This document shows, piece by piece, positions 25,942 to 34,996 of a stretch of DNA of 64,000 nt (position 1 is its first letter; every line of letters begins with the position of its first letter). Made by a program: the position numbers and the translations under genes. The stretch comes from an uncultured Bacilli bacterium (GTDB lineage Bacteria; Bacillota_I; Bacilli_A; RF39; UBA660): contig CAKOLG010000003.1 in assembly GCA_934096175.1 (NCBI GenBank), positions 1-64,000 on the forward strand. The letters run 5' to 3'. The notes under the pieces are model-generated. The model was not told the DNA's origin and ran no database searches. It worked only from the letters and a program-made list of their open reading frames with translations.

Positions 25942-25989
25942 ATTATAACATACTTTTGTTAAATATTTACATTTTATAGTAAATATTTT
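25942..25989 (-). promoter_or_regulatory. promoter with inverted-repeat operator
   Basis: TGTTATAAT on the minus strand (TATAAT 25942-25947). The inverted repeat AAATATTTAC (25961-25970) / GTAAATATTT (25980-25989) covers the -35 region, a typical place for a repressor. Confidence 0.45.
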
Positions 25990-26061
25990 TAGGAGTTAAA
26001 AGGTAGGTTCTTTTACAAACGTTAATTGATTATGCCAATTTGCAAGTGTGTTTCCGAATAA

Positions 26062-26105
26062 AAAAAATAAAACTACTTTCAATTTAATTTGAGAGTAGTT
26101 TTTAT
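26062..26105 (-). terminator. terminator of tmRNA
   Basis: AACTACTCTCAAAT pairs with ATTGAAAGTAGTT (one wobble and a bulge), then a T run on the minus strand, about 35 bp after the tmRNA 3' end. Confidence 0.75.
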
Positions 26106-26119
26106 ATTATCTCGAAAAG

Positions 26120-26143
26120 TTCGAGTTTACTATCAATCTGGTG
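26120..26143. repeat. 24-bp repeat shared with the tRNA-Thr 3' flank
   Basis: Second copy of the repeat at 22678-22701 (22 of 24 identical). It spans the tmRNA CCA end and its downstream flank. Confidence 0.6.
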
Positions 26144-26498
26144 GAGTAGAGGGGAATTGAACCCCTGTCCAAACTATTTTAAGATACAACGTCTACAAGT
26201 TTAGTTAGATTTTTAATTTCATTAAGCTATTGGCTATAACGTACCTTACACTTAACTATCCTAATAAATATTCATCATTATATATTAGGAAATATAATGA
26301 TATAACTTATATATATTAACCCTTAAATACCCTATAAGTGAAAATAAGTAAGAGTGCTCCTATACCTTATATTAGGCTGCTACAAAAGCAGGAGCGAAAC
26401 TATAAGCAGTTTCGTCATTTAATTTTAAATTTGAATTTTAGGTATTCCTACCACTTGCAGTCATATTTAAATATAATCTGTCGAAACCAATCTACCCC
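26139..26498 (-). ncRNA. ssrA: tmRNA
   Basis: About 360 nt. The 5' end GGGGTAGATTGGTTTCGACAG is the tmRNA consensus (20 of 21 bases quoted as GGGGTAGATTGGTTTCGACA). The 3' end has the T-arm GGGGTTCAATTCCCC, acceptor CTACTCC pairing with the 5' GGGGTAG, and ACCA. The tag reading frame ends in '...NDETAYSFAPAFVAA' before TAA (at about 26375), so the degradation tag has the usual Ala-Ala end. It rescues stalled ribosomes with SmpB. Confidence 0.92.
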
Positions 26499-26508
26499 AT
26501 GTGCCATG

Positions 26509-26537
26509 ATTATAACAAATAATATTTTTTTTAGCAA
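26509..26537 (-). promoter_or_regulatory. promoter of tmRNA
   Basis: TTGCTA (26532-26537), 17-bp spacer ending TGT, TATAAT (26509-26514) on the minus strand. Confidence 0.75.
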
Positions 26538-26625
26538 TTATATTAGCAAAAGTTGACATTTTCTTTGCCTTATGTTAGTCTAGACATCGTCGAAACGAAT
26601 TCTGTTTCATAGGGGGGATTTTTGT

Positions 26626-28077
26626 ATGATTAGTTTATATGAAAAGCTAAACGTAAGTGAGACTGCTTCTTTAAGTGAGATTACTTTACAATATAATAAA
26701 ATGCAACGACTTATTAAAGAAGCTATGGCAAATAATAATGATCCAGAAAGAAATGCACGTTTAGTTGCTGATTTAGAAGATTTAGATATGGCTTTCGAAA
26801 TTCTTTCTAATCCTATAGCTAGAAAAGAATATGATAAAAAATTGAAAGAAAGAAAAGCTCAAGAAATAGTAAATAAGCAATTGAAATTAGAAACTGGTGC
26901 CAATTCAACAAAAGGATATAGTGCATTTAGCGATAAAATGAGTGATGATGAAGAGTTAGCTAAAACAGGAGCTATCATTGTAGAAGAAAAAAGTGATAAG
27001 AAAAAAGGTGGAATTGCTAGAAGCATAATTGCTATTATAGTAGCTGGTGGAATTATTATTAATACCGCATTAATATTCTATCTTTTAAATAAATCAAATA
27101 AGAATAATTCTAGCCAAGATACTTCTATAACGAGTACTGTTGATTCTGAAAATAATATTGATGATGAAGATAATGAACCAGATAAAGTTGATGATTCGAT
27201 AAAAAGTTATGGAGATGCAACTGATGAAAAGGTTGTAAACGAAAAAGTAAAATCTATTTATGATTATCTTTTAAAATTACAAATTAAAAATACATATACT
27301 AATAATTATTATACGGAAGAAGAAATTAAAAATATTTTATTATATATGAATGGTGCTTTTATACCTAGTGATGAAGCAGAAGCTTATAGTCTTGTTGATA
27401 AACAAATTGCCTTAACTTGTGGATTATTATCAACACCACTTGCGATAAATATGGTTAATTATATGGCTAATAGTGATGTGATAACTGAAGATATGGTAAA
27501 ACAAGATATTGAAAATTATCCAACTACGAATATTGTAAAATTATTCTTATTGGGTGATAGTTATTGTTATCCTTATTTAGAGTGGTTTAATGAAAAATAT
27601 AATGCAATGATTACTACTACAGATAAAGAAGAGTTTAAAAGTATTCATCGAGAAATAGCGGCGAGTTTAGCTGATATATGTTATGGTGATGGTTATACAA
27701 TTGATGGTAACTGTTATAAATTAAATGATTTTGCTTCATTAGGTGATGTTAATGATGGTAATGTTTTAACAATGTTAGTCAATATGTTTTCTATATTCAA
27801 TGTAAATGATGTTCAACATACTTTTAAAGTAAAAAATAAAGTAGCAGGTGAATCTACTGTTGCACTAGAAGAAATATTAAGTAATTTTGATTCTGTTTGT
27901 GATATAGAAAATTTAGCGAAGTTGCAAATTAGTGATGAAGGTTTGTTAGTTGGTGAAGTAAATAATTATCATCAAAGATTACAAATTAATACAATTAATG
28001 CAGCACTAAGAAACTATATGCTAGGTAATTTAAATGCTTACGAAGATAGTTATAATTTATCTTTACAACATAAATAA
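26626..28077 (+). CDS. membrane protein with degenerate J domain
   Basis: 483 residues. Residues 1-75 have the DnaJ plan: 'SLYEKLNVSETASLSEIT' as helix I and 'FEILSNPIARKEYDKKL' as helix IV. The HPD tripeptide needed to stimulate DnaK is missing; the loop reads 'NNNDPERNAR'. One membrane segment (about 130-152) is followed by an acidic linker and a helical extracytoplasmic domain of about 290 residues without known motifs. Strong GGGGGG ribosome site. 19 bp upstream of the Cys-rich repeat gene, so they probably act together. Confidence 0.6.
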   Translation: MISLYEKLNVSETASLSEITLQYNKMQRLIKEAMANNNDPERNARLVADLEDLDMAFEILSNPIARKEYDKKLKERKAQEIVNKQLKLETGANSTKGYSAFSDKMSDDEELAKTGAIIVEEKSDKKKGGIARSIIAIIVAGGIIINTALIFYLLNKSNKNNSSQDTSITSTVDSENNIDDEDNEPDKVDDSIKSYGDATDEKVVNEKVKSIYDYLLKLQIKNTYTNNYYTEEEIKNILLYMNGAFIPSDEAEAYSLVDKQIALTCGLLSTPLAINMVNYMANSDVITEDMVKQDIENYPTTNIVKLFLLGDSYCYPYLEWFNEKYNAMITTTDKEEFKSIHREIAASLADICYGDGYTIDGNCYKLNDFASLGDVNDGNVLTMLVNMFSIFNVNDVQHTFKVKNKVAGESTVALEEILSNFDSVCDIENLAKLQISDEGLLVGEVNNYHQRLQINTINAALRNYMLGNLNAYEDSYNLSLQHK

Positions 28078-28096
28078 TTTTTAAGGAGGGTTTTGT

Positions 28097-30316
28097 ATGT
28101 ACGAAGAGAATGTAACTTATAAAGTAGGAATTAACTGGAAAGATATTATAATTAAAGTTGTGTTATTAATTTTATTTATATTGTTCTTGCTTTGGTTATT
28201 TCCTAAAAAAGATTTAGATGTATTATATGACTCTATTTATAGAGAAAATATTAATACAATGAAAGAGGCAGCAAGAAATTATTATACTAAAGATAGACTA
28301 CCTCAAAATGTTGGTGAATCTACATCTATGACTTTAAGTCAAATGCTTGATAAAAAATTATTAATTAGATTTACTGATAAAAATAAAAAGTATTGTGATG
28401 AAACTTCAAGTAAAGTAGAAGTTACAAAAACAGCAGAAAATGAATATGTTTTGAAAGTTCAATTAAATTGTGGAGATCAACAAGATTATATATTAGAAAC
28501 AATTGGCTGCAATGATGTTTGTCCTAGTGGAAATTGTGACGTTGTTGTAGATCCTGATGTTCCATCAACAGATGATGATTTAATTTCAACTACTTATTAT
28601 CAATTTAGAAAACCTGTATATTCTACAGTAACAAATTATACTTGTCCTTCAGGTTATACTAAAAATGGATTATATTGTATAAAATCAACAAATGGTGCAA
28701 CAATTGATGCAACGCCTGTTTATGGGGAAGATAAAACTATTACAACTGATGCTAAATATGTAACTAGTGGAAGTTATAAAGTTTATACAGATCCAATTAA
28801 AACTTATGTAGGAAATGCTTATACTTGTCCTTCAGGTTATACTAAAAATGGATCATATTGTATAAAATATACACCTGCTAATGAATATATAGATACAGAT
28901 TATGTTTGTCCTGATGGTTATACTTTAAGTGGAACTAAATGTTCAAGAACTTATAGTGCTACTTATAGACAAGGATCAAAACAATATATTTGCCCTGATG
29001 GAGGTACATTAGATAGTAAATTAAATTGTGTTGTTGAAACTGATAAAGTTAAACATACAACTTATACTTGTCCTTCAGGTTATACTAAAAATGGTACTAG
29101 TTGTTATAAAGTTTATAGTGCTGATTCTTCAGACAGTGATTATACTTGTCCTGAGGGTTATACTTTAAGAGGAACAACTTGTTATGGTAAAAAAGAGATA
29201 GATGCTGTTAAGTCATCAGGCTACGTTTGTAGTAATACTAGTGATACACGTAAGGGTGATACTTGTTACCATAAAACTACAACTGATGCTAAAGCTAATA
29301 CAAATTATGGATCTTGGGTATTAAAAAATACTTTATATTATTCTACAGCTAATGCCGCTTATACTTATGAAAAAGCTAAACTTGTTTATATGGGAGCAAT
29401 AAGTGGTTCACAATGTGGTTCTGCTTGTGGAAATAGTGGTATATGGTACGTTTATAATTATTATACTAGAACTGCTGATACTTATTATACTTGTCCTAAT
29501 GGTGGAACTGTTGAAGGATCAAAATGTGTAACATATACAACTTATAAAGCTGATTCTAAACCAATTTATACATGTTCTACTGGAGTACTAAATGGTACTA
29601 AATGTGTCGTTCCTGATAGCTTCAAAGCCACTAAAAAGCAAAAATATACTTGTCCTGATGGTGGAACTTTAAGTAACGGAAAATGTACAATTACTAAAAA
29701 AGCTACTTTAAGTTACACATATTCTTGTCCTTCAGGTTATACTGAACAAGATGGTAAATGTGTAAAAACATATAAAGCTACTTTAACTAATAATAATGGT
29801 TATTATATGTGTATGGAAGGTGGAACTCTTAGTGGTACTAAGTGTACTATAACAGTTGATGCTTCACAAACTCATACTAAGAAATATACTTGTCCTGCTG
29901 GTTATGAACAAGAAGGATCTAGTTGTAAATTAAAAATTAATGCTACTAGAGAAAAGGTTTATTCTTATACTTGTCCTGCTGGTTATATTACAGAAGGAAG
30001 TGGAGAAAATACTAAATGTTATATTATAAAACAAGGTACTAAAAAATATTATTGCGAAGACATAAATGCAACATTAAAAGGTAGTAAATGTATAAAAGTT
30101 GTTAAAGGTGATATTATTGGATATACTTGTCCATCTGGTTACAATCAAAATGGAAATAAATGTACAAAAATTTCAACTGAAACTATTAATGCTACTGCAA
30201 CTACTAGTACTAAAAAATCTTATAAATATACATGGAGTACTTCAACTGTATTAGAAGGTTGGGAGTTTACTGGAAATACTAAAGTTGTAACTAACAAGTC
30301 TACTTCTCAAAAATAG
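28097..30316 (+). CDS. anchored Cys-rich repeat surface protein
   Basis: 739 residues. One N-terminal membrane segment (about 15-35) and a pilin-like domain (about 40-140) precede about 16 units of 25-35 residues of the form 'YTCPSGYTKNGxxCxK', each with two Cys that can form one disulfide. Three units share nearly identical DNA ('acttgtccttcaggttatac'), so the array grew by recent duplication. Asp/Thr/Lys-rich spacers separate the units. A long, disulfide-stabilised extracellular stalk or adhesin is inferred. No sorting signal at the C-terminus. AAGGAGGG ribosome site; ends in a terminator sharing the stop codon. Confidence 0.65.
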   Translation: MYEENVTYKVGINWKDIIIKVVLLILFILFLLWLFPKKDLDVLYDSIYRENINTMKEAARNYYTKDRLPQNVGESTSMTLSQMLDKKLLIRFTDKNKKYCDETSSKVEVTKTAENEYVLKVQLNCGDQQDYILETIGCNDVCPSGNCDVVVDPDVPSTDDDLISTTYYQFRKPVYSTVTNYTCPSGYTKNGLYCIKSTNGATIDATPVYGEDKTITTDAKYVTSGSYKVYTDPIKTYVGNAYTCPSGYTKNGSYCIKYTPANEYIDTDYVCPDGYTLSGTKCSRTYSATYRQGSKQYICPDGGTLDSKLNCVVETDKVKHTTYTCPSGYTKNGTSCYKVYSADSSDSDYTCPEGYTLRGTTCYGKKEIDAVKSSGYVCSNTSDTRKGDTCYHKTTTDAKANTNYGSWVLKNTLYYSTANAAYTYEKAKLVYMGAISGSQCGSACGNSGIWYVYNYYTRTADTYYTCPNGGTVEGSKCVTYTTYKADSKPIYTCSTGVLNGTKCVVPDSFKATKKQKYTCPDGGTLSNGKCTITKKATLSYTYSCPSGYTEQDGKCVKTYKATLTNNNGYYMCMEGGTLSGTKCTITVDASQTHTKKYTCPAGYEQEGSSCKLKINATREKVYSYTCPAGYITEGSGENTKCYIIKQGTKKYYCEDINATLKGSKCIKVVKGDIIGYTCPSGYNQNGNKCTKISTETINATATTSTKKSYKYTWSTSTVLEGWEFTGNTKVVTNKSTSQK
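28637..30180 (+). repeat. tandem Cys-rich coding repeats
   Basis: About 16 imperfect units of roughly 75-110 bp; the copies beginning near 28637, 28821 and 29062 share a run of some 28 identical bases. They encode the CPxGYT...C units of the surface protein. Confidence 0.7.
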
Positions 30317-30337
30317 AGCTATTGCTCTATTTTTTTT
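30309..30337 (+). terminator. terminator overlapping the Cys-rich gene stop
   Basis: AAAATAGAGC/GCTCTATTTT with a 4-nt loop and a T run. The TAG stop (30314-30316) lies in the 5' arm. Confidence 0.85.
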
Positions 30338-30365
30338 ATGAAGTAATTTATTATTTTAAAGCACA

Positions 30366-30404
30366 AAAAAACTGGTTAGCTTCTTAATTTAGCTCCAGTT
30401 TTTT
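30366..30404 (-). terminator. terminator embedded in the end of pheT
   Basis: On the minus strand AAAAAACTGG (30404-30395) pairs with CCAGTTTTTT (30375-30366), plus an inner AGC/GCT. The 5' arm is in codons for the last residues; the stop lies between the arms. Confidence 0.8.
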
Positions 30405-32742
30405 CTTCTACTTCTTTTATTATTTTATTAAATGTTTCCATTACTTCAGTATCAGTTAATGTCCTATTATTGTCTTTAAATACTAGTTTATAAGCAATAG
30501 ATTTTTTGCCTGGTTCAACGTTTGGATATAAATCAAAGATATCACAAGAATCAAGGATACGGCCACCAGATTTCTTTATTTGTGATTTAATTATTTCACA
30601 TTCAATATTGTTATCAATTACAAAGGCTAAATCCTTAATTATTTCTGGATATTTTGATGATTCTTTATACTTAATTGGTTTTATTTTGTTATTGTATATT
30701 TTTGTCATAGATAATTCTGCTACATAAATTTCATCTTTTTTTATACTTGGATGAACTTTACCAATAATACCTATTTCTTCACGATCTATTAATATTTTGG
30801 CACTAATTCCAGGATGTATATCTGGTAGTTCTGCTTTAACAAAAGTATATCTATTTTTGAAACCTAAGTAATCCAATAAATTTTCAATTATTCCTTTTAG
30901 TAAATAAAAATCTGCTTTTATTGTACTGTGTTGCCATTCGTTAGTTATGTAGTTACCTTTCATTAAAATAGCAATTTTTGTTTCTTCATTGTAATTTATA
31001 TCATACGTTTTGGCTATTTCATATAAGAAAATATCTTTGATATTTCTGGCTTTATTATATTCATAAACGTTTAATAGTGATTGGAGTAAACTTGTTCGCA
31101 TAACAGATTTATCTATACTCATCGGATTTGGTAGTATTATTTGTTCTTTATTTTCATATTTGAATCTTTTAGCCATTTCTGGGCTAACTAATGAGTAAGT
31201 TTTTGTTTCGTTTAAGCCAAGACTTCTTAGTCTTTTTGAAATGTCTTTTCTAATTTTAATATCACCAACATAAATTCCTCTTTTTGTTGATACTTTAGGT
31301 AAAGTAGATTCAAGGTTATGGTAACCATATAGTCTACCAATTTCTTCAGCTATATCGTTAACATTTGGATCAATATCTAGTCTACGTTTTGGAATAGTAA
31401 CAATAAATTTATCTTCTTCAATTTTATAATTAAAATCTAATCTTTTTAATTCTGTTTCTACGTCATAGCTTGTTAATTTCATACCAAGTAGTTTATTTAA
31501 CTCTTCAGTTTTAAAGATTGTTATTTTATCGGATTTATCTACTTTATCATGTATTTTAGTTCCATTTAAAATTTTAGCATTAGCATATTTTTGAAGTAAG
31601 TAGCATGCTCTATCTAATGCTTGGTTAGTGTATTCATAGTTTAAACCTTTACCATATCTTATAGAAGCTTCGCTTCTTAAATTAAGACGATTGGCGGTAT
31701 TTCTAATGCTAACAGGGTCAAATATTGCACTTTCTATTAGAATATTTGTGGTATTTTTATCGACTTCAGTATTTTGACCACCCATTATTCCTGCTATGCA
31801 TACTGGTTTATTTCCATCTGTGATAACAATATCATTAGTAGTTAAAATTCTTTCTTTATCATCTAATGTAATAATTTTTTCTTCAGCCATGGCATTACGA
31901 ACAAGAATATTATTTCCTAGTTTATCTTTATCAAAGAAGTGTAATGGTTGACCATATTCTAACATAACATAATTAGATATATCTACAACATTGTTTATAG
32001 GCCTCATTCCTGCTGATATAAGCCTTTTTTTGATAAAGTCTGGGGATTCATCTATTTTTACATCTTTGATGATTCTAGCTAAGTAATAAGGGCATTTTTC
32101 GGTGTCTATTTTTATGTTAATTTTATTATCAATATTTTCATTAATACAAGTATATTTACTTATTGGTAAAGTTACTTTTCGATTAAGGATACAAGCTATT
32201 TCGTAAGCAAAACCAATATGAAAATAGCAGTCATTATTACGGTGTTTATGAATATCTAGTTCATATAACGTATCGTTAGTTCCTAAATAAATATTAGCAT
32301 CATCACCAGGGTTTAATTTTGTATCTAATATTTCTATACCTTTGTTATAGTTTTCTTCAGTTTTTTCAACTATACCAAGTTCAAATAAAGCACAAATCAT
32401 GCCATTTGATTTTTCATTTCTAATAGTACCAGCTTTAATTTCATTATTACCTGGTAAGACACATCCTGGTAAAGCTACTATTACTTTGATATCTTTTTTT
32501 ACATTAGGAGCACCACAGACAATTTGAATTACTTCTTTACCAACATCAACTTGGCAAATATGTAAATGGTCACTATCTGGATGATCTTTACAATCAAGTA
32601 CTTTACCTATTACTAAGTGATCAATGTGTTTTGTAATAACTTTTTCAATATTAATACCAGCTTTAGTAATTTTAACTGCTAATTCTTTTAAATCTTGATC
32701 TGATATATCAATATAATCTTTAACCCATTCTAAACTTATCAT
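30376..32742 (-). CDS. pheT: phenylalanyl-tRNA synthetase beta subunit
   Basis: 788 residues, the normal length of bacterial PheT. N-terminal tRNA-binding (EMAP-like) domain with 'CKDHPDSDHLHICQVDVG' (about 52-69), B3/B4 editing region ('GMRPINNVVDISNYVMLEYG'), B5 domain, a core with 'YGKGLNYEYTNQALDRA', and a C-terminal FDX-ACB anticodon-binding domain. Pairs with PheS as an alpha2-beta2 enzyme that charges tRNA-Phe. Starts 2 bp after pheS and shares its T-box. Confidence 0.97.
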   Translation of the reverse strand: MISLEWVKDYIDISDQDLKELAVKITKAGINIEKVITKHIDHLVIGKVLDCKDHPDSDHLHICQVDVGKEVIQIVCGAPNVKKDIKVIVALPGCVLPGNNEIKAGTIRNEKSNGMICALFELGIVEKTEENYNKGIEILDTKLNPGDDANIYLGTNDTLYELDIHKHRNNDCYFHIGFAYEIACILNRKVTLPISKYTCINENIDNKINIKIDTEKCPYYLARIIKDVKIDESPDFIKKRLISAGMRPINNVVDISNYVMLEYGQPLHFFDKDKLGNNILVRNAMAEEKIITLDDKERILTTNDIVITDGNKPVCIAGIMGGQNTEVDKNTTNILIESAIFDPVSIRNTANRLNLRSEASIRYGKGLNYEYTNQALDRACYLLQKYANAKILNGTKIHDKVDKSDKITIFKTEELNKLLGMKLTSYDVETELKRLDFNYKIEEDKFIVTIPKRRLDIDPNVNDIAEEIGRLYGYHNLESTLPKVSTKRGIYVGDIKIRKDISKRLRSLGLNETKTYSLVSPEMAKRFKYENKEQIILPNPMSIDKSVMRTSLLQSLLNVYEYNKARNIKDIFLYEIAKTYDINYNEETKIAILMKGNYITNEWQHSTIKADFYLLKGIIENLLDYLGFKNRYTFVKAELPDIHPGISAKILIDREEIGIIGKVHPSIKKDEIYVAELSMTKIYNNKIKPIKYKESSKYPEIIKDLAFVIDNNIECEIIKSQIKKSGGRILDSCDIFDLYPNVEPGKKSIAYKLVFKDNNRTLTDTEVMETFNKIIKEVEEKTGAKLRS

Positions 32743-32744
32743 TA

Positions 32745-33788
32745 TTACACATCCTTTCGATCAAAGTTTTTTACTTCTCTTAAATCAGTATTATAGAATA
32801 CTCGACAATCATTAATTCCATATTTTAACATGGCTAATCTTTCTGCACCAAAACCAAAAGCAAACCCTGACCACTCTGCTGGATTATATCCACAATTTTT
32901 TAAAACATTTGGATGAACCATACCGGCTCCACATACGGTTATCCAACCAGTATTTTTACAAATAGAGCAACCGCTACCTTTACAAGCAAAGCATGAAATA
33001 TCTATCTCAACTGATGGTTCTGTGAATTGGTAATAAGATGGTCTAAATCTTGTTTCACATGATTCACCAAAAAGTTTTTTCGCGATGATATCAATTGTAC
33101 CTTTAAGGTTGGAAAGGCTGATGTCTTTGTCAACTAGTAGGCCCTCAATTTGAACAAATTGATGAGAATGTGTTGCGTCATCTTCATCTCTTCTAAATGT
33201 TTTACCAGGACAAATAATTCTTACAGGCTTGTTGCCACCAGCTGCTAACATAGTTCTAACTTGAACTGGTGAAGTTTGACTTCTTAATAATATTTTTTCA
33301 TCTTCGATGTAAAAAGTATCTTGGGCATCTCTTGCTGGATGTCCTTTAGGAATATTTAATAATTCAAAATTATATTTATCTTCTTCTACTTCTGGGCCAT
33401 CAACAACATCATATCCCATTGACATAAATACTTCTTCTACTTCTTCAATTAGTTTTTCCAGAATATTTGGGGCACCATTTGAAATTTTTGTAGCTGGTAA
33501 AGTTATATCAATTTGTTCATTAGCTAATTTTTTATTTAATTCTTCTGTTTCATAATGTTGTATTTTAGCATCTATTTTTGATATAAGTTCTTGTTTTAAA
33601 TCGTTTAATAGTTTACCAAATTCTCTTTTACTTTCTTGATCTAATTCTTTCATATGTGAGCTCAATTCTTGTACTGGGCCCTTTTTTCCTAAGTATTCTA
33701 CTTTTATTTCATTAACTTCTTTTAAATTTGTAGCTGTTTCTAATTTTGTAATTATTTCATTTTTTAAAGCTTCTACTTTTTCTTTCAT
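32745..33788 (-). CDS. pheS: phenylalanyl-tRNA synthetase alpha subunit
   Basis: 347 residues. N-terminal coiled coil (about 1-90), then the class II core: motif 1 'NILEKLIEEVEEVFMSMGYDV', motif 2 'TFRRDEDDATHSHQFVQIEG' and motif 3 'GFGAERLAMLKYG'. A zinc-like Cys cluster 'CFACKGSGCSICKNTGW' is inserted before motif 3, seen in some bacterial PheS. AGGAGGAATAA ribosome site. Expression is controlled by the T-box upstream. Confidence 0.97.
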   Translation of the reverse strand: MKEKVEALKNEIITKLETATNLKEVNEIKVEYLGKKGPVQELSSHMKELDQESKREFGKLLNDLKQELISKIDAKIQHYETEELNKKLANEQIDITLPATKISNGAPNILEKLIEEVEEVFMSMGYDVVDGPEVEEDKYNFELLNIPKGHPARDAQDTFYIEDEKILLRSQTSPVQVRTMLAAGGNKPVRIICPGKTFRRDEDDATHSHQFVQIEGLLVDKDISLSNLKGTIDIIAKKLFGESCETRFRPSYYQFTEPSVEIDISCFACKGSGCSICKNTGWITVCGAGMVHPNVLKNCGYNPAEWSGFAFGFGAERLAMLKYGINDCRVFYNTDLREVKNFDRKDV

Positions 33789-33796
33789 ATTTATTC

Positions 33797-34020
33797 CTCC
33801 AATAAAAAAAATCTAAAACTAAGGGACGAATATAATCCGCGGTACCACCCTAATTCTAGATAATCTAGCACTTTGTATAGATATAACGCATCTATTTGCG
33901 ATTTAACTCCGACGGTGAATTTCATTATATCATTTATCTTTAAATGTTTTCAGCCTATGACATTTAATCTCTTTAAAAAGAACTTAATATAATTACTAAA
34001 TTCGTCATCAACGTTTTCTG
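33797..34020 (-). promoter_or_regulatory. Phe-specific T-box leader of pheST
   Basis: The minus strand carries the T-box core AGGGTGGTACCGCGG (about 33839-33853), which pairs with the NCCA end of uncharged tRNA. The specifier triplet TTC (33917-33919), set in 'GAAATTCACC' on the 3' side of stem I, reads Phe. CCCTTAG...TTTTTTTT after the T-box forms the terminator. Uncharged tRNA-Phe should raise pheST transcription. Confidence 0.95.
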
Positions 34021-34026
34021 CTTTTT

Positions 34027-34055
34027 ATTTTAACATAAATTGTTATTGTAATCAA
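34027..34055 (-). promoter_or_regulatory. promoter of the pheST T-box
   Basis: TTGATT (34050-34055), a 17-bp spacer with TG next to the -10, TAAAAT (34027-34032) on the minus strand. Confidence 0.75.
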
Positions 34056-34069
34056 TTAATTAAAATGGA

Positions 34070-34915
34070 TTATTTTTTAGAAAACTCCACTATATCTGAA
34101 TAGTTTTCTAATATTTCATTTCTTTCGTCTTGTTTATAGTTACTTAGTAGTTTATTTAATTTATCATTTTCTTTTAACTCAGTATTTTTTAATTGTTTTT
34201 CAAATGTGGAAATAACTCTTTTAATGCTTTCTTCGTCTGATAGTCTTTCATATGATGGTACTTGCATTATACCAAATTTAGTTTCTTTTTTAGTAATTAG
34301 ACCGATATAAGCGTTTAAGTTACGATATAATTTAGGTGTTTTACTATTTTCATAGATCATTATTGCATAAACAAGATTATTTATAAGATCAGATTTACTT
34401 TTAACGTAAGAAGAATAAATATTTTTAAATTTTGCATATTCCATTATTACTTTTTCTTTTTGATGTTTTTTATTTTTAATTTTTTCTTCGATAGTTTTGT
34501 TTTTAGTTGCTTGACTGTATAGTGAAGTTATGTAAAGAATAATTAAAAACCATATAAATCCTTTAATTTCTTCAGGATTTGGGATAACTGTGTTTACTTG
34601 CTTAATAAAATAGTTATATGTAAATAAGCTTAAGGCAACGCTTATGATGCTTTCAAAAATAAACATAATGTTGCTTATATTATTTTGCTGGTTAGTTATA
34701 TTTGTAACATAAAAGTTTCTAATAAATATTTCAAATATTACAATTAGGAATATATTTTCTTTTACTATTGGTAAAATTGCAGAAATAATGATAATATAAA
34801 CTGATGGAATAATTATTTGATTTAATCTGCGATTTTCTTTATTTTTGAAAAAATTAATAATTATTGTTAATGGAATTGTCAATAGCACTTGTAAAAGTAT
34901 AGTAGTTAGTGTCAT
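34070..34915 (-). CDS. membrane protein with possible lytic-transglycosylase-like domain
   Basis: 281 residues. About five membrane segments fill the first 150, then a soluble helical domain. This has 'NNLVYAIMIYENSKTPKLYR' and, about 30 residues on, 'KFGIMQVPS'. A Glu in a helix followed by 'GxMQ..P' is the pattern of SLT-type lytic transglycosylases, and 'LSDEESI' then resembles their third segment. By charge the domain may lie in the cytoplasm, which would argue against wall cleavage. Function uncertain. AAAGGAG before the ATG; single-gene unit upstream of the T-box. Confidence 0.5.
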   Translation of the reverse strand: MTLTTILLQVLLTIPLTIIINFFKNKENRRLNQIIIPSVYIIIISAILPIVKENIFLIVIFEIFIRNFYVTNITNQQNNISNIMFIFESIISVALSLFTYNYFIKQVNTVIPNPEEIKGFIWFLIILYITSLYSQATKNKTIEEKIKNKKHQKEKVIMEYAKFKNIYSSYVKSKSDLINNLVYAIMIYENSKTPKLYRNLNAYIGLITKKETKFGIMQVPSYERLSDEESIKRVISTFEKQLKNTELKENDKLNKLLSNYKQDERNEILENYSDIVEFSKK

Positions 34916-34973
34916 ATATATTCTCCTTTTTGTCTGCTATACTACTATAAAACATGAGAAATGTCAACCAAAC

Positions 34974-34996
34974 AAAAAAGCAGTTTTAACTGCTAA
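34974..34996 (-). terminator. terminator overlapping the DUF1292 stop
   Basis: AGCAGT/ACTGCT with a 4-nt loop then TTTTTT on the minus strand; the TAG stop is in the 5' arm. Confidence 0.8.

Noticed and set aside
26338..26556. 72-codon plus-strand frame
   Set aside because: Lies inside and antisense to tmRNA.
28637..30180. CRISPR-like periodic repeats
   Set aside because: Units are in frame, diverged, have no constant spacer length and encode the Cys-rich repeats.
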